NCBI GenBank assembly: GCA_963836425.1
Contig: CAWIJJ010000020.1
Location: 62,001-126,000 of the forward strand
Length of the DNA stretch: 64,000 nucleotides
Direction of reading: 5' to 3'
DNA from: CAWIJJ01 sp963836425
Lineage (GTDB): Bacteria > Acidobacteriota > Terriglobia > Bryobacterales > Bryobacteraceae
The notes beneath the pieces are model-generated. The model searched no databases, had not been told where the DNA came from, and saw nothing but the letters and a program-made list of their open reading frames with translations. Made by a program: the position numbers and the translations under genes. Positions 53,225 through 61,905 of the stretch are shown piece after piece; position 1 is the first letter of the stretch; each line of letters starts with the position of its first letter.

Positions 53225-56200
53225 TTAAAACAGATACTTCATGCCGAACTGGATCAGCCGCGGCGCCACCGACGTCTGCGTGATCACCCCGAAGTTGGCC
53301 GTGCCGAGCGCCGTGCCCGGGTTGGCGAACTGCGGATGGTTCAGCGTATTGTAAAACTCCACTCTCACTGCCAGTTCCCCGTCTTCCCTGAGCCCGCCCA
53401 CCAGCGTCCGCTTGCCGATCGAAAGATCCGTATTCACCTGCGGCGGCCCCGTCAGGATGCTCTGTCCCGCGTTCCCGTATCCGGTCGAGCCGTCCGAGCC
53501 GATAGCCGGCGGAGCGCAGAAGCCTGCCGTGTCGATCCAGCGGCCCAGCCTGCTGGTGACGCTCCCCGTGGTGGCCAGCGTCGCCGCGGTTGCCCCCGGA
53601 CACAGCGTCACCGTCGAGGTCGAAGCGCGCCCGTACACGCCGCCCCCCGCCGGGTCGGTGAGCGTCAGTGGCAGCCCGCTCTGCACGATCATGATCCCGG
53701 AGACCGACCAGCCGTGCAGAAGCTTGCCCTGTATTCCGTGCGTCACCCCGAACTGCGGAATTTCGTAAGCCAGGTTTGCAATCAGGCGGTGCGTCCGGTC
53801 GAACCCGGCCTTCGACCAGTTCTGAAACCGGTCGTTCAAGTCGTTGTAAATCGAGGTGTTGCTCATCGCCTTCGACAACGTGTAAGCCGCCTGAAAATTG
53901 AAGCCCGCCGCGCGTTTGCGCAGCGTCGCCTGCATGCTGTGATAAGCCGATTCGCCTACGTACTGGCTGGCCATCAGCGCGTTCGGATTCTCCCCCATGT
54001 AGGGCACCCGCAGCCGCGCGTTTACCGCCGTGTTGGTGGTGATGCAATCGGTGGCCGTGCCCGTGTATCCGCAGTTGACCGGGTTCGCGGCGCCGGCCAG
54101 CACCGGCTGGTTGATTCCCAGCCCGATGAGCAGCCGGTCGCCATATGAGCCCACATAGCCGAGATCGAACGTCATCGTCCCGCTCAGCTTCGTCTGCGTG
54201 CTGAAATTCCATTGCTGCAAACGGGGCACCCGATACTCCGGCCCGGCGATGCGGTCCGACAGGCGTGACGTGGGAGTCCGCGGGATGAAGCCGAGCGTCG
54301 TGTCGGGAAACGGCTTGGCCAGCGTGGACTGGCTGTTGGTCGCGTCCGTGTTGGTGAATCCCTGGGCAAACGGCGGCGCGGTGAACAGGGCCGCGTTGGC
54401 GGCATTCGCGCTGAATACCGGCGATTGGTAAAACCAGCCGTAGCCGCCCCGCACCGCCAGCCGGCCTCCGCTGCCCAGCGGCTGCCAGGCGAAAGCGAAG
54501 CGCGGTGCGAAAGTATCGAGCGGCGTGCCGTTGCGATAAAAACTGCTGCCCGGGCTGGTGGCGACACCCGCCGGCGGCGGCCCGAACGCCTTCCCCGTGT
54601 ACGGGTTGATCAGGCCGGGATTGTAGTTGGAGGCCACCACGTACCCCGTCAGCGTACCGCCCGGCGGCGGAATCCGTTCCAGGTCCAGCAGCGACGGCCA
54701 CACATTGCCGATCGTCCCCTCCGTATCGAACGACGGTCCGGCGTATTCCCAGCGCAGCCCGAAGTTCAGCGTCAGCCTCGCATTCACCTTGAAATCGTCC
54801 ATCACGAAGGCGCTGGCATAATAGCGCCGGTATTCGTACTGCACTTCGCCGCCCGGCCCGACCCCTTCGCTCGCCGAGGCGCTCTGAATGTTGCTGCGGC
54901 CTCCCGGGCTCTGATTGCCGGCCGCGCTCAGCCCGAGCAGGAAGTCCTCGAACGTCTGAAAGCTGATCCGTCCCCGCGCCGCGCCCGTATCGAGCCGCGC
55001 GTTGTGCTGCAACTGGCCCAGGCCGCCCATCCGCAGCGTGTGCCGGCCGCGCACCCGGGAAAGATTATCGGCCAGCGACCCCACCCCGATCCGCGTCGAA
55101 AAGTCGTTCGCCCCGTTACCGAAAAACCGGAACGTGCCCATCGGCCCCAGCATCGTGACCTCCGGCGGATGCGGGAACAGCGGATCCACCGGCGTCATGC
55201 CGACAGACTCCGCCGTCGGCGTGCCCACCCCCTTCGCCGTCTGCCGCGTCCGCGTATACGCGATCCGCGCTTCGTTCACCACGCTCTGGCTCAGTACCGA
55301 GCCCAGCTTCAGGCTGATAACTGTGTCGCGCGCGTGCAGCGCCTGCGGTGCGCCCGCGCCCGGAATCACCGGGGTCAGCGTGGCGCCGCCGGGCGCGCCC
55401 AGCGACCGGTACTGGTTCAAATTCGAAAAGAAACCGCGCCATGCCAGCGAGTGCCGGGAGGAGAGCACGTAGTCGCTGTTTGCCATGTACTGATCTTCGT
55501 CATAGCTGGAGGGAAAGCTGAACGACGAAAAGCCCATTCCCTCGTTGCTGCCGCCCGCCAGAATCGTTTGCGGCACCGGGATCAGATACGTGCCGTCCGC
55601 ATTTTTCGTTTGCAGGATGCGCAGGGCCACCGGATTCACCGGCGCCGTGGTGCCCGTAGACTGGTTGGCGCAATCGAGCTGCCTGCCGCCCGCAAAAGTC
55701 AGAAACCGGCTGTCCCCCGGATGATTCGCGGGGCAGAACGCGGCGGCTATGGCGCCCGCCGAGCGGTCCGTCGATAGCGGCGGCAGTATCACCGTGGCCA
55801 CCGACGTCGGATCCAGGCCGTTCACCTGCCGCGTGCCCTGGTATGACCCGAAGAAGAACCACTTTCTTTTCGCCACCACCGGCCCCCCCAACGTGGCGCC
55901 GAACTGGTTCTGTTTCAAATTCGGCTTCGGCTGGCCCGTGGTGTTGCGGAAAAACGCGTTGGCGTTCAATACGTCGTTGCGCACGAATTCCCAGCCGTCG
56001 CCGTGAAACTGGCTTTCCCCGCTCTTGGTCACCAGGTTCGTGCTCGGCACCTGCGCGCCGTACCCGGCGTCGTACTGCGAGGTCTGGATTTTGAATTCCG
56101 AGATCGTGTCCGGGTTCGGTACCGTGCTCGAAGCGTACCCGCCGTCGATGGTGTAGCTGCCCGCCGTCGTGCTCCCGTTGACGTTCACCGATTGCGTGCC

Positions 56201-56707
56201 CCGGCCCAGCGTCCCCGCATTATTGACGTCCGCCGCCGACCCCGACGCCATCGACAGCACCTGCGTGAAGTTGCGCGTGTTCAACGGCACCGCCGTGATC
56301 GTCTTCTGGTCCACCAGCGTGCCCGAAGACGAATTCGCCAGTTCCATGCGGCACTCGCAGTCCACTTCTTCCTGCGGGCTGCCGGGTTCGAGAGCCGCAT
56401 CCAGCGTTGGATCCTCGGAGACGTTGACGCTCATCGAGCCCATCTGCGCTGTTTTGAAACCCGGCGCCGCAAACCGCACCCGGTACGTCCCCGGAGGGAG
56501 CATCGCGAAATGGTAGCCGCCGTCCTCCGCCGTCGCCGTCGTGAGCACCTGGTTCGTCGCCGTGTTCGTCAGCACGACCGCCGCGCCCGCCACCGCAGCC
56601 TCCTGGGCCGTAACCGTCCCCGAGAGAGCGCCGGTAGTGGCCGACTGCGCCGGCGCGCATCGGGGAGCGAGTATGAGCAAGAGAATAGCGGTGTGCAGAT
56701 GGTTCAT
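53225..56707 (-). CDS. Oar-like TonB-dependent outer-membrane receptor
   Basis: ATG 56707 follows GGGAGTTCG and gives 1160 residues with a signal peptide (MNHLHTAILLLILAPRCAPA). Residues 25-105 are a carboxypeptidase-regulatory domain (GALSGTVTAQEAAVAGAAVV, YHFAMLPPGTYRVRFAAPGF). Residues 115-240 are plug-like (LNTRNFTQVLSMASG, NTRNFTQ, ISEFKIQTSQYDAGYG), followed by a large beta-barrel ending QFGMKYLF with a terminal Phe. The architecture is that of the Oar-like receptors expanded in Acidobacteria, which are thought to take up oligosaccharides or peptides. The transported ligand is unknown. Confidence 0.9.
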   Translation of the reverse strand: MNHLHTAILLLILAPRCAPAQSATTGALSGTVTAQEAAVAGAAVVLTNTATNQVLTTATAEDGGYHFAMLPPGTYRVRFAAPGFKTAQMGSMSVNVSEDPTLDAALEPGSPQEEVDCECRMELANSSSGTLVDQKTITAVPLNTRNFTQVLSMASGSAADVNNAGTLGRGTQSVNVNGSTTAGSYTIDGGYASSTVPNPDTISEFKIQTSQYDAGYGAQVPSTNLVTKSGESQFHGDGWEFVRNDVLNANAFFRNTTGQPKPNLKQNQFGATLGGPVVAKRKWFFFGSYQGTRQVNGLDPTSVATVILPPLSTDRSAGAIAAAFCPANHPGDSRFLTFAGGRQLDCANQSTGTTAPVNPVALRILQTKNADGTYLIPVPQTILAGGSNEGMGFSSFSFPSSYDEDQYMANSDYVLSSRHSLAWRGFFSNLNQYRSLGAPGGATLTPVIPGAGAPQALHARDTVISLKLGSVLSQSVVNEARIAYTRTRQTAKGVGTPTAESVGMTPVDPLFPHPPEVTMLGPMGTFRFFGNGANDFSTRIGVGSLADNLSRVRGRHTLRMGGLGQLQHNARLDTGAARGRISFQTFEDFLLGLSAAGNQSPGGRSNIQSASASEGVGPGGEVQYEYRRYYASAFVMDDFKVNARLTLNFGLRWEYAGPSFDTEGTIGNVWPSLLDLERIPPPGGTLTGYVVASNYNPGLINPYTGKAFGPPPAGVATSPGSSFYRNGTPLDTFAPRFAFAWQPLGSGGRLAVRGGYGWFYQSPVFSANAANAALFTAPPFAQGFTNTDATNSQSTLAKPFPDTTLGFIPRTPTSRLSDRIAGPEYRVPRLQQWNFSTQTKLSGTMTFDLGYVGSYGDRLLIGLGINQPVLAGAANPVNCGYTGTATDCITTNTAVNARLRVPYMGENPNALMASQYVGESAYHSMQATLRKRAAGFNFQAAYTLSKAMSNTSIYNDLNDRFQNWSKAGFDRTHRLIANLAYEIPQFGVTHGIQGKLLHGWSVSGIMIVQSGLPLTLTDPAGGGVYGRASTSTVTLCPGATAATLATTGSVTSRLGRWIDTAGFCAPPAIGSDGSTGYGNAGQSILTGPPQVNTDLSIGKRTLVGGLREDGELAVRVEFYNTLNHPQFANPGTALGTANFGVITQTSVAPRLIQFGMKYLF

Positions 56708-56855
56708 CGAACTCCCATTGTGCACGCAATGCCGGCGGAAGTGCCAGCAGCCCGCATTACTGAGCCGCGACCACAGGGAGCCGGTCTCTCCCGAGGCTGC
56801 CTGAACACATCTGGCGCAGGGCGGCCGGCGGTGTCAGAATGGTTTCCTGCGCAAT

Positions 56856-58280
56856 ATGATTATTAATCCGATTCGTCTCGCGGCGGTCGTCTCGGTACTG
56901 TCCTGGAGCGCGTGCGCCCAATCACCGCACGCGACCAACGACCCCTTTCCCAAGCCGATTCCGGCCAGCGAGGGCGCGATCACGGTGCGGTACGTCGAGT
57001 TCGCGACTTTGCCCGACCTGCCGGGTGAATCGCAACCCGCCCGCATGATGCTGCTGCTGGACGAGCCCGGCACACGCCGTCTCTTCGTCAACGACATGCG
57101 GGGGCCGCTCTACAGCGTGAGCTACGACGGCAAGACGGTAAGAAAGTACATCGACATCAACGACTCGGAGTGGGGCGTCAAAGTGCAATCCGGAGGCTCG
57201 GAGCGCGGCTTTCAGAGCTTCGCGTTTCATCCGCAGTTCAACCGGCCCGGCACGCGCGGCTACGGCAAGTTCTACACCTATACCGACACATCCAACACGT
57301 CGCCTGCGGCCGATTTCAAACCGGGAGGGGGCAATCACACGCATGATACAGTGCTGCTCGAATGGACGGCAAAGAATCCGGCGGCGGCCGGGTACGATGG
57401 CGGGCCGCCACGCGAGATCGTGCGCTTCGAGCAGCCGTTTTCGAACCATAACGGCGGGCATCTGACCTTCAACCCGCTGGACAAAGAGAGCAGCCCCGGC
57501 TACGGCCTGCTGTATTTCGGACTGGCAGACGGGGGCAGCGGCGGCGATCCGCTCAACAACGCGCAGAACCTGGCCTCGCCGTTCGGCAAGATTCTGCGCA
57601 TTGATCCTCTCGGCACGAACAGCCCGAACAAAAAGTACGGCATTCCCGCGGACAACCCGTTTGCGCGCGACGGCAACGATCAAACGCTGGGGGAAATCTA
57701 CGCCTCCGGCATCCGTAATACACAGCGGCTGTTCTGGGATCCGAAAAACGGCAACATGTTCATGTCGGATATCGGGCAGAACATCGTGGAGAAAGTAAGC
57801 CGCGTGACGGCGGGCGCGAACCTGGGTTGGAATGTGTGGGAGGGCAGTTTCCGGTATATGGGCCGCCAGGTGAGCCTCGAAGATCCGCGCAGCGATCCCA
57901 GGATCACTTACCCTACGGTGGAGTACGGCCAGCTCGATCCGCTGCTGCAGCCCAGCTCGGCCGCCATCGGCGGGCTGGTGTATCGCCGGAACGCCATCCG
58001 CAGGATTGCGAACCTGCTCCTGTTCGGCGATAACCCGAGCGGAGAGATTTTCTACGTGAACGCGGACAAGCTGCCGGACGGAGGCCAGGACGCAATCCGC
58101 AGAATTCTGTTCGACGACAAGGGCGCTTCCAAGACGCTGCTGCAACTGATCCGTGAAAAGAACCAGGCGCAGGGAAAGAGCCCGGCGAGTCGTGCCGACC
58201 TGCGTTTCGGCGAGGCATCGGACGGAAGAGTTTTCATCCTGAACAAACGGGATAACACCATCCGCCTGCTGGTGCCATGA
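56856..58280 (+). CDS. Exported PQQ-dependent glucose/sorbosone dehydrogenase-like protein
   Basis: A 474-residue protein with an N-terminal leader (INPIRLAAVVSVLSWSACA; SAC could mark a lipoprotein). Family traits are SERGFQSFAFHPQFN, the HNGGHLTFNP segment with the presumed base, LGEIYASGIRNTQRLFWDP, SDIGQNIVEKV and GWNVWEGSF, together the six-bladed propeller of the GSDH/soluble glucose dehydrogenase family. It would oxidise a sugar or polyol in the periplasm using PQQ. Bases 56936-57038 are duplicated almost exactly at 60372-60475. The stop overlaps the MarC start (ATGA). Confidence 0.87.
   Translation: MIINPIRLAAVVSVLSWSACAQSPHATNDPFPKPIPASEGAITVRYVEFATLPDLPGESQPARMMLLLDEPGTRRLFVNDMRGPLYSVSYDGKTVRKYIDINDSEWGVKVQSGGSERGFQSFAFHPQFNRPGTRGYGKFYTYTDTSNTSPAADFKPGGGNHTHDTVLLEWTAKNPAAAGYDGGPPREIVRFEQPFSNHNGGHLTFNPLDKESSPGYGLLYFGLADGGSGGDPLNNAQNLASPFGKILRIDPLGTNSPNKKYGIPADNPFARDGNDQTLGEIYASGIRNTQRLFWDPKNGNMFMSDIGQNIVEKVSRVTAGANLGWNVWEGSFRYMGRQVSLEDPRSDPRITYPTVEYGQLDPLLQPSSAAIGGLVYRRNAIRRIANLLLFGDNPSGEIFYVNADKLPDGGQDAIRRILFDDKGASKTLLQLIREKNQAQGKSPASRADLRFGEASDGRVFILNKRDNTIRLLVP
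56936..57038 (+). repeat. Copy A of a 104-bp near-identical duplication
   Basis: This coding segment of the sugar dehydrogenase gene (encoding NDPFPKPIPASEGAITVRY and on) is matched by 60372-60475 with one substitution and one single-base length difference. It is the functional copy. Confidence 0.88.
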
Positions 58281-58948
58281 TCACGGGCGCGTTCGCGGGG
58301 CTGGTGAAGGCAACGCTGCTGGTCTTCGGAGCGCTGTTTCCGATCGTGAACCCGCTCGGCAATACACCGATTTTTCTTTCGCTGACGCGGGGCCTTTCGA
58401 GCCGCGGCCGGGCGAGTCTGGCGCGGATGATCGCGGTGAACGGGCTGGTGCTGATCCTGGTCTCCCTATTTACCGGCACCTACATCCTGGCGTTCTTCGG
58501 CATCTCGCTTCCGGTGGTTCAGGTAGGCGGCGGGCTGGTGGTCATTTCGACGGGATGGTACCTGCTGCGGCAGCCCAACGACGATCATATCGACGGCGCC
58601 GCGCAGCGGGAATGCAGGGAGTCCGATTTCGAGCGGCAGGCGTTTTATCCGCTGACGCTGCCGCTGACCGTGGGCCCGGGCTCGATTTCGGTGGCGATCA
58701 CGGTGGGGGCCAACCGGGCCGAAGGCGGCGAGTGGCGATGGCCGCTGATTGCGGGCATGTTGCTCGGCAGCGTACTCATCGCGGCCTCCATCTACCTGAG
58801 CTACCGGTTCGCCGAGCGGATCGGGCGGACGCTGGGCGAATCGGCGATGAACGTGGTCATTCGCTTGTCGTCATTCATCCTGGTTTGCATCGGCGTGCAG
58901 ATTCTTTGGAACGGCCTCAGCACGCTGCTGCGGTCGGTGGTTCAATGA
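58277..58948 (+). CDS. MarC-family integral membrane protein
   Basis: A 223-residue protein with about six membrane segments. The family opening, VFGALFPIVNPLGNTPIFLSL, and the second repeat, YPLTLPLTVGPGSISVAI, are the MarC/YchE (UPF0056) signatures. Despite the name, MarC is not a proven antibiotic pump and its substrate is unknown. It is translationally coupled to the sugar dehydrogenase and overlaps the convergent gene by seven bases. Confidence 0.92.
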   Translation: MITGAFAGLVKATLLVFGALFPIVNPLGNTPIFLSLTRGLSSRGRASLARMIAVNGLVLILVSLFTGTYILAFFGISLPVVQVGGGLVVISTGWYLLRQPNDDHIDGAAQRECRESDFERQAFYPLTLPLTVGPGSISVAITVGANRAEGGEWRWPLIAGMLLGSVLIAASIYLSYRFAERIGRTLGESAMNVVIRLSSFILVCIGVQILWNGLSTLLRSVVQ

Positions 58949-59700
58949 GTGCCCGCCGTCTTCGAAGGATGCAGCACCTCAATGTTGTAAAACGCCTCCG
59001 CTTCCTTCTCCGAATAGTGGTGATGCAGCTTGCCTTGCGATTCGAGGGTTTTGTGCCAGCTCACAAACTGGTCTGAAACGGTGACCCTCACAAGGTGGAG
59101 GGAACGATCGAAGGAATAGATTATGTAGGGGGCGCGAGGGTGCGACTCGGAGACGTCCTCCATGACAAACACCTGAATGGAGTCATCGTAGACCCGCACG
59201 TGGTACACGCGGTTATACTCCGCGTTGAGCTGCGTGATACAGCTTTGGGGAAAGAAGATGACCGTCTTTTCCGTGCCCGTCGGCACGTTCTGAATCTGGC
59301 GGCGATCACCCGGCGGCTGGGTCGATGCTCCCACAATGGAGCGCAGATCGAGCACGACCAGCGTGGCCTTCCGGTAGCCGTTGTTAACGCCGCCCGCGAG
59401 GACTTCAGGCACTCCGTCGCCATCGATGTCGGCGCTCGCCAGGTGGGCGAGGTGCCCGCTGTGCCAATATTGGCTTTTCACGTTGCCATCGAGGTCGAGC
59501 TTCGCAATCTGCGACGCGTGGCCCTGCACGTGAATAGCGGCCGCAATGATGGCGGCGTCCGACAGCCGCGTTCGGGGCAGGAAGAGCGACTCCATATAGA
59601 AATACACCGGCTCGATGTTTCCTTGTGCGTCGCTGATCCGGCCGCCCGGCTGATACTTCCATTTCAGATGGCCGGTATTCGAGAAGCAATAGAGCGGCAT
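58942..59700 (-). CDS. FG-GAP-like propeller part of a frameshifted HTH membrane protein
   Basis: A 252-residue frame containing extracytoplasmic beta-propeller sequence (FSNTGHLKWKYQPGG, ADIDGDGVPEVLAGGVNNGY). The ATG at 59700 is only the first start after a break; coding sense joins the 59664-60254 frame between about 59700 and 59735, where one added base would restore a continuous frame (for instance LFRYQ-x-GRFRDTLGMPLYCF). As one gene the product would be about 437 residues: HTH, linker, membrane helix and propeller. Function is unknown; sensing through the propeller is an inference. Confidence 0.7.
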   Translation of the reverse strand: MPLYCFSNTGHLKWKYQPGGRISDAQGNIEPVYFYMESLFLPRTRLSDAAIIAAAIHVQGHASQIAKLDLDGNVKSQYWHSGHLAHLASADIDGDGVPEVLAGGVNNGYRKATLVVLDLRSIVGASTQPPGDRRQIQNVPTGTEKTVIFFPQSCITQLNAEYNRVYHVRVYDDSIQVFVMEDVSESHPRAPYIIYSFDRSLHLVRVTVSDQFVSWHKTLESQGKLHHHYSEKEAEAFYNIEVLHPSKTAGTH

Positions 59701-60254
59701 GCCCAGCGTGTCCCGAAATCGACCGGTTGGTAGCGGAAGAGGACTTCGGAGTGGCCGTCTCCGTCCAGGTCCACGAAGTTGCAGACCCGAGGCAACTCTG
59801 TAGAGTCATGGTAGACATTTTCAAGAAGCGACGCGGGAAAGGTGTAGCGCCAGAGTTCCCGGCCGTGAGTATCCGCGACGACGAGATCGCGGCCGCGTAC
59901 CGAGAAAGTGGCAGGGTCCATCGACGCGCGCCGGCGAAACCTGAGGAATCCGAAGGCAAGAATCGCGAGCGCGAGGACTGCCAGACCCGGCAAGAGGAAT
60001 CGCCGCGTGCGCCTGGAATTGTCAGGCGGTTCGGCGGCATGGGTGGCAGGCTCAACGGCTGCACCGGCTGCAACTGTCGGCCAGTGCATCTTCCACTTCT
60101 CAAGCTCCTCCCGGTACGCCCAAACACGCGATCTTTCTCCAGGCAACCGGTGCACCGGCAGGCCGGCAGTGCGCTCATAATTCTGGGCCGTCCGGATACT
60201 GATTCCCAAAAACTCGGCAATCTCCTGCCACGTGTTGAGTTCGTCCCCATGCAT
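59664..60254 (-). CDS. HTH plus membrane helix, N-terminal part of the frameshifted gene
   Basis: ATG 60254 (after AAAGG six bases upstream) is preferred to the TTG at 60278. Residues 5-60 form a MerR/excisionase-like helix-turn-helix (TWQEIAEFLGISIRTAQNYE, LPVHRLPGERSRVWAYREEL). A linker and a membrane helix follow (RRFLLPGLAVLALAILAFGF). The frame then begins an FG-GAP-like repeat (FVDLDGDGHSEVLFRY) before running out of sense at the break. It should be read with 58942-59700 as one membrane-anchored regulator. Confidence 0.72.
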   Translation of the reverse strand: MHGDELNTWQEIAEFLGISIRTAQNYERTAGLPVHRLPGERSRVWAYREELEKWKMHWPTVAAGAAVEPATHAAEPPDNSRRTRRFLLPGLAVLALAILAFGFLRFRRRASMDPATFSVRGRDLVVADTHGRELWRYTFPASLLENVYHDSTELPRVCNFVDLDGDGHSEVLFRYQPVDFGTRWACRSIASRIPAI

Positions 60255-60371
60255 TCCAAGCCTTTCATAAACTAGCAACGTTGGAACGGATACTGCAAAC
60301 CCGAGATGTGTTATTCGCGGCTGCTGGTGCCGGCCTGCGTTTCACCGTACCTGCTTCCCTCGCTGTACCTG

Positions 60372-60475
60372 CAACGACCCCTTGCCCAAGCCGATTCCGG
60401 CCAGCGAGGGCGCGATCACGGTGCGGTACGTCGAGTTCGCGACTTTTGCCCGACCTGCCGGGTGAATCGCAACCC
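60372..60475 (+). repeat. Copy B of the 104-bp duplication (intergenic remnant)
   Basis: This stretch repeats 56936-57038 of the sugar dehydrogenase gene with one T-to-G change and one extra T. In the dehydrogenase frame it reads NDPLPKPIPASEGAITVRY and then shifts at the extra T to a stop, so it cannot be part of a working gene. It lies in the 280-bp gap upstream of the first amidohydrolase gene. Confidence 0.88.
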
Positions 60476-60518
60476 TCACAACCCTCAAGGCGGGGCCGCT
60501 TTTGTCCGAAAGATAGCG

Positions 60519-60524
60519 TATAAT
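60519..60524 (+). promoter_or_regulatory. Consensus -10 (TATAAT) close to the amidohydrolase start
   Basis: A perfect TATAAT lies ten bases before the ATG at 60535. If used, transcription would begin about four bases before the start codon, giving an almost leaderless message. No matching -35 is seen. Confidence 0.4.
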
Positions 60525-60534
60525 CAGGTCTTTT

Positions 60535-61905
60535 ATGCGTCCAATCTCGATAGCGCTAGTTCTGCTGTGCGCCTGCGCAACGGCTGCGAGTCCTCCGCCG
60601 GTTGCCATCCGCAACGCGAGAATCGTGACGATCAGCGGTTCCACACTGAACCGCGGGACGGTCATTCTCCGTAACGGCCTGATCGAGGCCGTCGGAGAGA
60701 ATGCCGCGATTCCTCCCGATGCGGCCGTGGTCGAAGGCGAGGGCCTCACGGTCTATCCCGGCTTGATCGATGCCCTGAGCACCTGGGGAATACCCTCCGC
60801 TGCGGCAACAACCGGCGGGCGCGGAACCGGCGCAACCCAGGCCGCTCCCACCCAGGCGCAGGGGCGGCAGACCTCAGCGGCGCCAATCGCGCGCGGCCCC
60901 GAAGACCGTCCGCAAACCACAAGCTGGGTCAAGGCCGCGGATGAAATCCAGCTTACCGACCGCCGCTTCGAAATCGCGCGCAACGCGGGCTTCACCACTG
61001 CCGTCACCTTCCCCACGCGCGGAATCTTCGCCGGTCAGGGCTCCGTCATCAACCTCAACACGGAGGGCCGCATCGCGGAGATGGTCATTGACCCCTCCGT
61101 CGGACAGTACATCTCGCTCGGCGGCGGCAGGGGCGGCATGGGCGGCGGCTTCCCCGGTTCCCTCATGGGCATCATCGCCTACATCCGCCAGATCTATCTC
61201 GATGCCGATAACTACACCCAGGCCAAGGCCGCGTATGCCAAAGAACCGCGCGGCGTGAAGCGGCCCGATTACGACCGCGCCCTCGAAGGCGTGCTCGAAT
61301 CGAATCGCATCCTGCTGCCCGCCGCCACCCTGGTCGAGATCGACCGCATGATCCGCTTCGCCGCCGAACTGAAACAGCCCGCGCTGCTCTACGGCCTGCG
61401 CGAAGGCTTCCGGCCGGAATCCATTGCGCTGCTGAAGAACGCAGGCGCGCGCGTGCTCGTGAGCCTGCGTTGGCCGGAGCCGCCCCGCGACCCCGACCCC
61501 GACTCCACCGAAACCTTCCGTACCCTCGAAGATCGCGCCAAGGCGCCCTCCGCGCCCGCCGAACTGAAGAAGGCGGGCATCCCCTTCGCCCTCTATTCCG
61601 ACGGCATCGACCAGGCGCGCGACTTGCAGCGCGCCGTCAAAAAGGCGATCGACGCGGGCCTGGCGCGGGAAGACGCCGTCCGCGCCCTGACCCTTTCGCC
61701 GGCCGAGATCTACGGCGTGGCGGACCGGCTCGGCAGCATCCAGCAAGGCAAGATCGCCAACCTCGTGGTCACGCGCGGCGACCTGTTCGAGGACCGCACC
61801 CGCGTCGAAATGGTGTTCGTGGATGGCGTGAAATATGTTCCCGCGCCCGAGTCGGCTCCACAGGGCGGCCGGGGACAGACCGCAACTCCGGGAGGCGAGC
61901 GATGA
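60535..61905 (+). CDS. Amidohydrolase-family protein lacking the HxH motif (first of three)
   Basis: A 456-residue exported protein with signal peptide (MRPISIALVLLCACATAAS). The composite-domain start (VAIRNARIVTISGSTLNRGT, VILRNGLIEAVGE) and C-terminal YGVADRLGSIQQGKIANLVV are those of the amidohydrolase superfamily. Where active members have PGxIDxHxH, this protein has YPGLIDALSTWG, so the first metal-binding pair is absent. A Gly-rich loop (GGGRGGMGGGFPG) lies near residue 200. It may be non-catalytic or use another site. The stop overlaps the next start (ATGA). Confidence 0.85.
   Translation: MRPISIALVLLCACATAASPPPVAIRNARIVTISGSTLNRGTVILRNGLIEAVGENAAIPPDAAVVEGEGLTVYPGLIDALSTWGIPSAAATTGGRGTGATQAAPTQAQGRQTSAAPIARGPEDRPQTTSWVKAADEIQLTDRRFEIARNAGFTTAVTFPTRGIFAGQGSVINLNTEGRIAEMVIDPSVGQYISLGGGRGGMGGGFPGSLMGIIAYIRQIYLDADNYTQAKAAYAKEPRGVKRPDYDRALEGVLESNRILLPAATLVEIDRMIRFAAELKQPALLYGLREGFRPESIALLKNAGARVLVSLRWPEPPRDPDPDSTETFRTLEDRAKAPSAPAELKKAGIPFALYSDGIDQARDLQRAVKKAIDAGLAREDAVRALTLSPAEIYGVADRLGSIQQGKIANLVVTRGDLFEDRTRVEMVFVDGVKYVPAPESAPQGGRGQTATPGGER

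Noticed and set aside
61470..61901. Extension of the second amidohydrolase upstream of 61902
   Set aside because: It is an out-of-frame reading of the first amidohydrolase gene; the signal peptide begins at 61902.
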